Assembly (NCBI GenBank): GCA_002898255.1
Contig: BEIE01000002.1
Span: 248,001-312,000 of the forward strand
From: a bacterium HR28
GTDB lineage: Bacteria; Chloroflexota; Chloroflexia; Thermomicrobiales; Thermomicrobiaceae
Direction of reading: 5' to 3'
Length of the DNA stretch: 64,000 nucleotides
Below are positions 27,764 to 35,181 of this stretch, one piece after another (the first letter of the stretch is position 1; each line of letters opens with the position of its first letter). The notes under the pieces were generated by a model. The model saw nothing but the letters and a program-made list of their open reading frames with translations. It had not been told where the DNA came from and did no database searches. The translations under genes were made by a program, and so were the position numbers.

Positions 27764-29074
27764 TCAGAAAGAGAGGTCGTCGATATTCGGATACTCGTCG
27801 AGGACCACGTTGCCGAGAGTCCCATCGGGGAGCTTTTCGACACGCCGAATGAGAACCGTCGTGATGACGCCCTGAGCCTCGGGATGGAATCGCACTTCGT
27901 TCATCGGGCCTTGGAAGCGGACGTTCTTGATGGCCTGGACGAATGCCTCCTTATTCGAGGTATCGCCTTTCACTGCCTCCAGTGCGTGAGCCAAAATCAT
28001 GATCGTGATGTACCCCCAGTACTCGAGGTGGCCTGGTAGGCGGTTGAACTTCTGCTGGAACTTTTGGACGAACTCGCGATTCTGCGGGCGTTCGTAGCGG
28101 GCAGCGTAATTGATGGCGCTGACGATACCGAGTGCCGCCTCGCCGACCTCGGGCAAGTAGGGATCATCTCCGATCTCAGCGCCGCCGAGCAGTGGGAACT
28201 GGTCCTTGAGGCCGAACTCCTGGTACTGCGTCATAAAGCGAATGGCATCGGCTCCGATAAACCACGCCCAGACTGCGTCAGCGTTGGCAGCGTTCTGCAG
28301 AATCCGCTGCAGATAGGGTCCGAAATCCTGAGTGTCGAGCGGCGGATAGACCTCCGCGGCAATCTGCCCGCCGGACTTTTGGAAGTAATTCTTGAATATT
28401 TCAGCAACCGTGCGCCCAGTCTGATAATCCGGAGCCATTAGTGCGATATTCCGATAGCCGCCCTTCTCATAGGCCCACTTGGCTTGAATAAATTCGTATT
28501 GCCCCTGGCAGAAAGAGGAACGGAAGATATAGGGGCTGCGAACCTTGGGATCACGAGTGAGTGGTGGCCAACCGGCAATAGAGACGATTGTGACCTGCTT
28601 CTGCTCGTGCAGGTAGTCACGGACAGCAGTCAGCTCAGGAGTAATCGTGAACCCGGTGATGACATCGACTTTCTCACTCTCCACGAGACGACGGACGTGT
28701 GTGAGGGACTGTTCAGGGTTGCCAGCAGAGTCGGCAGGAATGAGCTCGAGTTGCCGTCCGGCGGCGGTGTTGTCAAGCTCATCAAGTGCAAGCTGCATGC
28801 CCTCAATATGCCGTCGCCCCGACGATGCCAGGTTGCCAGTCTGCGCGACTACCACGCCGATCTTGAAGGGCGTTGCTGGCCGAGCAACCGTTGGCGTGGC
28901 AGCGGCCTGCGGAGTCGGCGTGGCAGCAGGGGCTGGTGTTGGTGAGGCTGCCGGGGCCGACGTCGGCGTTGGTGCTGAAGCCGGTGTCGGCGTGGCGCCA
29001 CCGCCAGCGCAGGCAGCCAAGAGCGCGCTAGCAACTGCTGAGGCGGAAACGACGAGGAACCGGCGACGATTCAT
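27764..29074 (-). CDS. ABC transporter substrate-binding lipoprotein, branched-chain amino acid type
   Basis: Periplasmic-binding-protein-like lipoprotein of the LivJ/HAAT class (436 aa). Twin basic start MNRRRFLVVSASAVASALLAAC gives a lipobox cysteine at C22. A Thr-Pro-Ala linker of about 45 residues follows, typical of Chloroflexota surface lipoproteins. The mature domain has FKIGVVVAQTGNLASSG, GFTITPELTAVRDYL, NIALMAPDYQTGRTVAE and PGHLEYWGYITIMILAHAL. AGGGGAGGAG precedes the ATG. The permeases and ATPases that should accompany it are absent from the window, so it is an orphan receptor here. The ligand is unknown. Confidence 0.9.
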   Translation of the reverse strand: MNRRRFLVVSASAVASALLAACAGGGATPTPASAPTPTSAPAASPTPAPAATPTPQAAATPTVARPATPFKIGVVVAQTGNLASSGRRHIEGMQLALDELDNTAAGRQLELIPADSAGNPEQSLTHVRRLVESEKVDVITGFTITPELTAVRDYLHEQKQVTIVSIAGWPPLTRDPKVRSPYIFRSSFCQGQYEFIQAKWAYEKGGYRNIALMAPDYQTGRTVAEIFKNYFQKSGGQIAAEVYPPLDTQDFGPYLQRILQNAANADAVWAWFIGADAIRFMTQYQEFGLKDQFPLLGGAEIGDDPYLPEVGEAALGIVSAINYAARYERPQNREFVQKFQQKFNRLPGHLEYWGYITIMILAHALEAVKGDTSNKEAFVQAIKNVRFQGPMNEVRFHPEAQGVITTVLIRRVEKLPDGTLGNVVLDEYPNIDDLSF

Positions 29075-29311
29075 GACTTCTCCTCCCCTCCTTGACTGAC
29101 GTCTCTCGTCACCGCGTTTCCCGCGATACTCGATGAACTGCGTATCGGCATCTGATGTCTAGTGAAGGCGGACGCCGAATGCGAATCCTTTAGCCCTCTT
29201 CGGACCGGTATGGTGCTGCCCACCAGTGGCGGGACCGCGCGAGTATTGGTTCTGACTTCCCGCCTCAATCGCCTGGTCTGATGTAGACCGGGCGAACACG
29301 ATATCGCAGTC

Positions 29312-29340
29312 ACTTTAACCATATAACACTGGGCTGTCAA
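29312..29340 (-). promoter_or_regulatory. Sigma-70-type promoter for the substrate-binding protein gene
   Basis: On the minus strand: TTGACA (29340-29335), 17-nt spacer, TAAAGT (29317-29312). The predicted transcript start near 29304 leaves a 5' leader of about 230 nt before the ATG at 29074. Confidence 0.6.
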
Positions 29341-29503
29341 GCTTTCCCCTTGCACTAGCCGATCGCAATTCCACGCCCCTCACATGGCTAGCCCTCGTAC
29401 GGGTTACGCGCCAGAACCAACGCGCGAACAGAGAACCCATGAAGTCCAGCCCGAACCGAGATGTTGACGTCTCTTCGGAGGCAGAGTATCCTAACAACAG
29501 GAC

Positions 29504-29520
29504 ATACCCCTCGGGGGTAT
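29504..29520. promoter_or_regulatory. CsoR-like copper operator
   Basis: ATACCCC TCG GGGGTAT: 7-bp perfect arms around a 3-nt centre. It matches the known TACCCC...GGGGTA style of CsoR-family operators that control copper export and chaperone genes, and it sits 34 nt upstream of a copper chaperone start. No csoR gene is visible in the window. Confidence 0.65.
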
Positions 29521-29554
29521 TGTGGCTAAACAGAAGTCGAAGGAGAGGGCCAAG

Positions 29555-29761
29555 ATGGTGACGCGGGTCTACACCGTACCGGACGTGAGCTGCCAGCACT
29601 GCGTACGAGCCATCACCGAGGAGTTGCGGAAGATCGCTGGCGTACAAGCGGTGGAGGTCGATCTCACCTCCAAGACAGTGCGCGTCGTGACCGAGGACGG
29701 AGTGCCGGAGGAGCTCGTACGCCGGGGGATTGAGGCGGCAGGCTACTCCATCGCCGCGTGA
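29555..29761 (+). CDS. copZ: Heavy-metal-associated (CopZ-like) copper chaperone
   Basis: A 68-aa single HMA domain. The metal site is DVSCQHCVRAI (CxxC); REGIEAAGYS-type ending (RRGIEAAGYSIAA) is normal for the fold. Such proteins carry Cu(I) to P-type ATPases. The ATG at 29555 lies 9 nt after AAGGAG; a GTG at 29522 would start one base after the operator and is less likely. The CsoR-like operator upstream supports copper control. No copper ATPase gene is next to it, so the partner must be encoded elsewhere. A long inverted repeat begins 23 nt after the stop. Confidence 0.9.
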   Translation: MVTRVYTVPDVSCQHCVRAITEELRKIAGVQAVEVDLTSKTVRVVTEDGVPEELVRRGIEAAGYSIAA

Positions 29762-29783
29762 CCGTTCCCGTCGCATCAGCCAG

Positions 29784-29863
29784 GTCCAGGACGCGCTGGA
29801 TCGCTGTGAGAGGAGGTGCTTTGCAGGGCACCGTTACATCAACATCGATCCCGCGTCCTGGAC
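29784..29863. repeat. Long inverted-repeat element, 12 + 6 bp stem
   Basis: GTCCAGGACGCG (29784-29795) is perfectly complementary to CGCGTCCTGGAC (29852-29863). Past a 2-nt bulge, GGATCG (29798-29803) pairs with CGATCC (29846-29851), giving 18 bp. A small GGTGC/GCACC stem sits in the interior. It starts 23 nt after copZ. There is no U-run, so it is not a normal terminator. The rest of the spacer to 30403 (about 540 nt) shows no gene. Confidence 0.75.
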
Positions 29864-30263
29864 GAGTACTCCTCTGTGTCAGTCACAGTTGGGCCTGTGA
29901 GACACATCTGGTGGTGCCTCTGCTTCTCTTCCGCTCCTTCCCTCAGCGTCGCGCCAATTCCCCAGCGGGCAGGGCAAGTCGTCGCCTTTCTGCCTTTCCC
30001 AGCACCGCGTGATTCTTTCTCCCGGCCCCACGCGCGCACGCATGCACCCCGCTGGGACAGAGTGCGGTTCCAGCCGATCATTGTCTCGCATACGGATATC
30101 AGACCGGTTCATCAGGATTGCGCTTGATCCAACAGGAGAACTTGCTCGCCTTGCTGCTTCGCAACGGGCAGCGGGGCTGGGAATACGTCGATGCGCATCA
30201 GCCTCCATCCAAAGTTGGTGAAATCCGGTGCGATTGGCTTACCAGTAGTCGTAGGACCCCCAT

Positions 30264-30307
30264 CCTAGCCTTGGCTAGGCGAGTGGCCTGACGGGAAGAG
30301 GGCTAGG
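30264..30307. promoter_or_regulatory. Palindrome CCTAGCC-TT-GGCTAGG plus a third half-site
   Basis: CCTAGCC (30264-30270) and GGCTAGG (30273-30279) form a 16-bp palindrome, and a further GGCTAGG occurs at 30301-30307. This arrangement about 100-140 nt upstream of the receiver-protein gene looks like an operator with an extra half-site. The binding factor is unknown. Confidence 0.4.
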
Positions 30308-30403
30308 AGTCGCAGGAGAACCGGGACGAAGGGGTCTCTGGGAAAGGGGCAAGCGTGCCGAAGTGTCACTGCGTGCGAGGGCGGTGTCTTCTCGAGGTGC
30401 GAC

Positions 30404-30901
30404 GTGGAGAAGCGATGGCGAATCCTTATCATTGACGACGACCACTCGTTTCGGTTCAGCATCGCCTGTGTCCTCGAACACTGGGCCAGCGTGCGAGTGG
30501 TTGAAGACATCGAGTCGGCACGGAACCTGCTCACGAGCTGGCAACCGCACGCCGTCATCCTTGATCCCGTACTCCGCGCCGGTGACAGCATCGATCTCCT
30601 CTACCGCATCGCAGGAGAAGGACAGCGGATCATCTTCTGCTCCCTCTCCCGACGCGCCGATTTCCCGCCGGCGTATCGCAGCGATACTGTTGTGTACGTG
30701 CCGCGCGAATGGTCCGCAAGCGTTCTCGGTCTCTTCATCCAGCGACGAATTAGGGAAGCGTTCACAGAGGTGGGGAACGCTTCACAACCCCCTGTAGCGT
30801 GGGGCAATGGCCTAGGTTCTGATGGTTCGAGCGACACCGTGGTCTTCATGGGAAATGGAAAGCTGTTGGGGAGTGCAAGGCGCACCGTGAACGCGAGCTA
30901 G
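30404..30901 (+). CDS. Stand-alone, degenerate response-regulator receiver protein
   Basis: A 165-aa protein with a CheY-like N-terminal domain. The acidic pocket is IIDDDHS (D11-D13) and the phospho-acceptor is probably D54 in VILDPVL. The usual conserved lysine near residue 102 is replaced: the segment reads VVYVPREWS. The switch Ser/Thr would be S80. About 45 residues after the receiver are low complexity and hold no output domain. No histidine kinase is adjacent. Start: GTG at 30404, four bases after GAGGTG. The missing lysine suggests altered or no phosphorylation control. Confidence 0.75.
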   Translation: MEKRWRILIIDDDHSFRFSIACVLEHWASVRVVEDIESARNLLTSWQPHAVILDPVLRAGDSIDLLYRIAGEGQRIIFCSLSRRADFPPAYRSDTVVYVPREWSASVLGLFIQRRIREAFTEVGNASQPPVAWGNGLGSDGSSDTVVFMGNGKLLGSARRTVNAS

Positions 30902-30953
30902 GATCGCCGTGGCTGAGCGTGAAAGCGGGAGAGGAGAGCAGTACGACAGCGTC

Positions 30954-31748
30954 CTATCCCAGGAGACGATGACGAGACGGGAGTTCTGCAGGTAGAGGTA
31001 CAGGAACACGGTTGTCCCCAGCACGCGCTAGGAGCCGAGGGACGAGGTACCACGCGGAGACAGCGAGCACAGTTCCGGCGAGGCAGTCAAGCACGTAGTG
31101 ATTTCCTGTGCCGATGACGGCGAAGGTCATCAGCAGCACATGTCCGAGCCCCAGCGAGCGCAGGAGCCAACTCTGTGAGAGCCGGAACAGCCCGACACAG
31201 ACGAAGACGGAGAAAGCGACGTGCAAACTCGGCATAGCGGCGAAGGGATTGTAGAGCGTTGCAATACCAGGATGGTCATAGTTGACCCCCCGGGAAAGAG
31301 CAAGGGTATCGACGAAGCCGCGCCAAGGGAAGAAACGGGGAGGAGCGAGAGGGAACAACGTGTACGAGAGCAGGCCGACTCCGAGAATAGCAAGAAACGT
31401 GGCCCGGACTTCACGATACCGCTCCGGCACGAAGAAGAACGTCCAAACCCCGAACAAAACCACAGTCCAGAGGTGCGTATACGTGTAGACGGTGTTCAAC
31501 ACTGTGGTGACGATGGGATTTGCAAGCACGAAGGCTTGCACTGCCTGCTCGACATCCAGGCCGAGCGCTTGTTCGATCCGCATAACCAAGAAGGCGTTTT
31601 GGAAGGCGTCATAGGCTCGACCGGCGGCGATTCCCCGCGTGACATAGTACAAGCCAAAGAGGCTAGCCATGAGCCCGAACTCCAAGAGCGCAACACGAAT
31701 TCGAGGCTGCATGGCTTCCAGCGACCTGCTTTGGGGCCACTGGTGCAT
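30954..31748 (-). CDS. PAP2-superfamily membrane phosphatase / phosphotransferase
   Basis: Six-helix membrane protein of 264 aa, of the branch that includes inositolphosphorylceramide-synthase-like PAP2 proteins (PAP2_3). The catalytic motifs are PSLHVAF (C2-type histidine) and GTGNHYVLDCLAG (C3-type histidine and aspartate); the usual KxxxxxxRP of motif C1 is absent, which is normal in this branch. It probably moves or removes phosphate on a lipid. Start: ATG at 31748, five bases behind AAGGGAG. It is convergent with the receiver-protein gene across 52 nt. Confidence 0.8.
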   Translation of the reverse strand: MHQWPQSRSLEAMQPRIRVALLEFGLMASLFGLYYVTRGIAAGRAYDAFQNAFLVMRIEQALGLDVEQAVQAFVLANPIVTTVLNTVYTYTHLWTVVLFGVWTFFFVPERYREVRATFLAILGVGLLSYTLFPLAPPRFFPWRGFVDTLALSRGVNYDHPGIATLYNPFAAMPSLHVAFSVFVCVGLFRLSQSWLLRSLGLGHVLLMTFAVIGTGNHYVLDCLAGTVLAVSAWYLVPRLLARAGDNRVPVPLPAELPSRHRLLG

Positions 31749-31867
31749 CGCAACTCCCTTCGCGCTCACGGAGAGCTCGCGAACCCGGTCACTGGACAGG
31801 GCACGGGTTCGCGGCTAGTCTTACCATCGTCGCGGGCCGGCCGTCCAGTCCGCGAGGGCGAGGAGCC

Positions 31868-31896
31868 GTGACGATAGTGCGTTCGTACGCTATACT
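31868..31896 (+). promoter_or_regulatory. Promoter of the tyrosine recombinase gene, short leader
   Basis: GTGACG (31868-31873), 17-nt spacer, TATACT (31891-31896). The expected start near 31903 gives a leader of about 20 nt that contains the ribosome site GGGGAGG. CTCCCCG/CGGGGAG (31895-31901 with 31907-31913) is an inverted repeat that overlaps both -10 and ribosome site. Confidence 0.6.
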
Positions 31897-31921
31897 CCCC
31901 GTGTGACGGGGAGGAATTGGC

Positions 31922-32929
31922 GTGAAAGCGACGATCGAAGAAGCTGTCGCGCGTTTCTTAGCGGATCTACGCCTGTCACCGCGGAGCCGTGCGACTTATG
32001 GAATCGCGCTGCGCAAGTTCCTGCGTCACCTGACAGAGATTCAGGGCGTTGATCCGGCGGCCCCGATCGACCAACTCCGCGAGGATCATGCGATTGCGTT
32101 CTTGCGCGACCTCGTACCGGAAGACATTCGGACTCCGGAGCAAGTCTCGCGGATGCGGACGGCACAGACGACCTTCGCGGCAGTACGGAAGTTCTTCGGG
32201 TATTTGGTCTCGTTCGACTTACATCCGGGCTTGTCGACTGAGAAGTTACGTGTTCGCGCGGCGACGGTACTCCCACGGTTCACCCCGCCGCCGCCTGATG
32301 TACGGACAGATGATCTGGAACGGATTGTTGCGCACGTTCGGAGCTTGCCGGCAGAGACTGATCCGAGCCGGGAACTGCGTCGTCTTAAGATCCGGGCGTT
32401 GATTTTGTTCCTTTTCCGGACCGGCGTACGCGTCTCTGAGCTCTGCGCCTTGCGCCGACAAGACATCGATTTGGAGACGGGAACGGCGCGAATCTACCGG
32501 GCAAAAGGAGGGAAGAGCCGGACGGTGCACTTCGATAGCGAAACTGCCGAAGCACTCGCAGCATACTGGAGGGCCCGCGGGGACAGTGGGCGTGGGGTCG
32601 GGTTATACCCCGCCTTCAGTGGACGCGATCGTCCGGGCCAGCCTGGCAAGGCAATCGCGCCTCGTACCGTCCAGGCGCTCGTCAGTCGTCTCTGTGAGGA
32701 GGCGGGCGTCGAGTATGCGGTCACACCGCACTCCTTCCGGCATGGGCTAGCCACCGAACTCGTGCGTCGTCGCGTGCGCGAGTCGACCGTCCAAGCGATC
32801 CTGGGGCACGCTTCGCCGGTGACAACGCGAATCTATGTGCACTTGACGGCCCAAGAGGCGGCTGAGGAGTATCAAGCGGCGTTCGGGCCGTATCGCCGTC
32901 CCGGGTCTCGACAGGTGGTTGACCGATGA
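31922..32929 (+). CDS. Tyrosine recombinase / integrase (XerC/D family)
   Basis: Site-specific recombinase of 335 aa. An N-terminal SAM-like DNA-binding domain (residues 1-100) precedes the catalytic domain. The catalytic set is complete: R170 (TGVRVSEL), K198 (KGGKSR), H270 and R273 (HSFRHG), H296 (GHAS), and nucleophile Y305 (RIYVH). Length and layout fit Xer proteins; nothing around it looks like an integrated element, no att repeats or phage genes are visible, so a housekeeping Xer role or an old integrase are both possible. GTG start at 31922 after GGGGAGG. Its stop overlaps the next gene (ATGA). Confidence 0.92.
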   Translation: MKATIEEAVARFLADLRLSPRSRATYGIALRKFLRHLTEIQGVDPAAPIDQLREDHAIAFLRDLVPEDIRTPEQVSRMRTAQTTFAAVRKFFGYLVSFDLHPGLSTEKLRVRAATVLPRFTPPPPDVRTDDLERIVAHVRSLPAETDPSRELRRLKIRALILFLFRTGVRVSELCALRRQDIDLETGTARIYRAKGGKSRTVHFDSETAEALAAYWRARGDSGRGVGLYPAFSGRDRPGQPGKAIAPRTVQALVSRLCEEAGVEYAVTPHSFRHGLATELVRRRVRESTVQAILGHASPVTTRIYVHLTAQEAAEEYQAAFGPYRRPGSRQVVDR

Positions 32930-34116
32930 GCGTGCGATACCTGCCACTTTTGCTCATCGGTCTACTCGTCGTCGGTTGCAGCGGGGCAGCACCGAGACGA
33001 CAAGCAGCGTTGTCAACGCCGACACCGCAGCCTATCAGCGTGTTGACCCCCGACACAGCAGAAGTCCGCTATCGTCCTGAGCCGATTATCGGGCAACTTG
33101 TTTTGGCCACAACAATCGGACAAGACGAAGCCCCAAAGGACGAAGCGAGCACGATTCCCGCTAACACGCGTCAGATCTATCTTGTTGTGCGAGCGACCGA
33201 CCTTCCAGCCGGGACACGGTTGAGCGCGGTCTGGCTTCGAGGGACGAGTGAGATCGGACGCTCGGAACGACAACTCGCCGATGCAGCGTCTGGTCCGCGC
33301 TGGATCGCGCTCCTGCTCCAGTCAGACACGCCACTGGTGGGCGGGGAATACAGTGTCCGCCTTTATCTGAATGACCGCTTTATCGACTCGCTCGTCTTCA
33401 CGGTCGGGGGACGCCGTGGGGCGATCAGCGAGCAAGCAACGGTCGTCTTCGCGGGGGAACGACCAAGTGGTACAGGGCCGATCGACGCACAGAGCGTGTT
33501 TCCGCCCGGGACCACGCGGGTAGTTGCCATCCTGGCAAATGTGCCACCGGACGTGGGCGGTGATTTATGGAGCCGCTGGACAGTCGATGGCAGCATCTTG
33601 ACGGAAATAGGTGCCGACGATCTCACACTCGCATTCGTACGGACCTTCACGCTCCAACGCGACGAGCCACTGCCACCCGGGAATTACACTGTTCAGATCT
33701 TCGCCGATCAGCAGGAGATCGCGCAAGGGAGCTTCACAGTTGCCGGCGCAACGCCAACGCCAGAGCCAAGCCAGGCGGTCGTAGAGGACGTTCGGATCGT
33801 ACGGACTATCGAGCCGAGCACCGGACTGCCGGTCGGGGCCAGAGTGCGGGAAATCCAGGCACCGGCGCGTGTCTACGTGGCGATCCTGGTGCGTGATCTT
33901 CAGCCGGCAGACGAGCTCCGTGTGGTCTGGGAACGAGCAGGCAACCTTGTGAGTCAGCAGCCGCTCAGCGGACTCTCACATCCCGCAAACTGGATCTCGT
34001 TACCATTCGACATCCCAGCAGAGGAGGGACCCGAACCGGTGCTCTATCGGGTCACGGTCTGGCTCAACGGGAACCCAGCCGGTGAGACGACGATCGTCGT
34101 TTATCCGAGTTCCTGA
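32926..34116 (+). CDS. Surface lipoprotein with three repeated beta domains
   Basis: Unrecognised lipoprotein of 396 aa. A signal peptide ends in LLVVGC (lipobox), then a Thr-Pro linker. Three similar units of about 100 residues follow; each has a strand like YLVVRATDLPAG, VVAILANVPPD or YVAILVRDLQPAD, then a Trp-containing strand and a final EYSVRLYLND / NYTVQIFADQ / LYRVTVWLNG strand. The pattern resembles Ig-like folds. A second TPTPE linker separates units two and three. It starts inside the stop of the recombinase gene (ATGA), so the two are translationally coupled. Its role is unknown. Confidence 0.75.
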   Translation: MSVRYLPLLLIGLLVVGCSGAAPRRQAALSTPTPQPISVLTPDTAEVRYRPEPIIGQLVLATTIGQDEAPKDEASTIPANTRQIYLVVRATDLPAGTRLSAVWLRGTSEIGRSERQLADAASGPRWIALLLQSDTPLVGGEYSVRLYLNDRFIDSLVFTVGGRRGAISEQATVVFAGERPSGTGPIDAQSVFPPGTTRVVAILANVPPDVGGDLWSRWTVDGSILTEIGADDLTLAFVRTFTLQRDEPLPPGNYTVQIFADQQEIAQGSFTVAGATPTPEPSQAVVEDVRIVRTIEPSTGLPVGARVREIQAPARVYVAILVRDLQPADELRVVWERAGNLVSQQPLSGLSHPANWISLPFDIPAEEGPEPVLYRVTVWLNGNPAGETTIVVYPSS

Positions 34117-34217
34117 GGAACAACGAGCAAACAAGCAGCATTGGTTCCGCGTGGCTGTACAGCCTCTGGCAATGAGAGCTCTCACCGGTTGCTGGACCAC
34201 AGGGCCGAGTTCGCTTC

Positions 34218-35168
34218 TCAGGCGGTCCTAAGTTCCTCAACAATATGACGAGCCGCGGTCAACCAGCGCTCATCAGTCTCATCGGGAACGGAGCAGCCAT
34301 TGGCGAGGATGAATTTCCGACCGCCCGTTTGCTGAAGTGCATCGAGTGCCTCGGCCCGGATCGCCTCGACGGGTCCAGATGCTAGGGCGCCGAACTCGTC
34401 CCAGCCACCCATAAGACACTTCTCGGTACGCTGCCGCGCCTCGCGCAGAGAGGGACCAGCACGCCGGTCGCTCCAACTGAGGGCATGAACTGGATAGTCG
34501 AGCACGTCGTCGAAGAACAGCTCGCGATCACCGTGCACATGGAGGATGTTAAGCCAGCCATCGGCGGCACCAGCGAGCGCGAGAAGATCGTACGGCCGAC
34601 CGAACTCACGGTAGCGCTCAACTGGCATCATCGCTGCCGTACAGCCCTGGAGAGCAAAGAAGATGCCGTCCGCACCAGCAGCCAACACAAGTTCCAAGTG
34701 AGCGCGGATATTCTCGGCCAGTAGAGCCAACACCTGGTGCAGCAGTGCGGGATGCTCGGCTGCATGCTCCAGCACTAACTCGGGGCGCGCGGCGGCATAC
34801 ATGGCCTGCGTCAGTGGGCTGAAGACTGTGACGACAATCGGGACGTCGGGACCGACGAGCTCACGAAGATGACGCACTGCACGAACCCATTCCTGCGCAT
34901 AGCGTGAGCGGCGCATGTCGATCGCATCGATGAGGTACCAGTCATCAAGCTCAACCACAGCACGCCGGGGGAAGGGATAGCGCAGGTCAGGCATCAGCTT
35001 CACGATATCGAGATCGAAACGGCGGACAAAGAAGTCGTACGTCAGCTCCGCCAGCCGGTGTCCGGAGCCATGGGGACGGAAGTGGTGCCAGAAACAGACC
35101 GGTGGACGGTCGACCACTTCGCCGCGGAGCGCTGCCTGCACACGCTCGCGCTTGGTCAATGTTGCCAC
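34218..35168 (-). CDS. Uroporphyrinogen decarboxylase (URO-D) superfamily protein
   Basis: TIM-barrel protein of 316 aa, of the URO-D/methyltransferase superfamily rather than true HemE. Family-like stretches are TKRERVQAALRGEVVDRPPVCFWHHF, VTVFSPLTQA, HVHGDRELFFDDVLDYPVHALSW and GGRKFILANGCSVPDET. The HemE N-terminal Arg-rich active-site motif is lacking. Members include corrinoid methyltransferases of methylated-compound use and enzymes of unknown substrate. It starts 13 nt after the propeller gene, in the same leftward operon; corrinoid-binding partner genes are not seen. Confidence 0.75.
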   Translation of the reverse strand: MATLTKRERVQAALRGEVVDRPPVCFWHHFRPHGSGHRLAELTYDFFVRRFDLDIVKLMPDLRYPFPRRAVVELDDWYLIDAIDMRRSRYAQEWVRAVRHLRELVGPDVPIVVTVFSPLTQAMYAAARPELVLEHAAEHPALLHQVLALLAENIRAHLELVLAAGADGIFFALQGCTAAMMPVERYREFGRPYDLLALAGAADGWLNILHVHGDRELFFDDVLDYPVHALSWSDRRAGPSLREARQRTEKCLMGGWDEFGALASGPVEAIRAEALDALQQTGGRKFILANGCSVPDETDERWLTAARHIVEELRTA

Positions 35169-35181
35169 GCGTCCCCTCCTC

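Noticed and set aside
31922-34116. Integrated phage or genomic island around the recombinase
   Set aside because: No phage genes, no tRNA target, no direct repeats and no change in base or codon use nearby.
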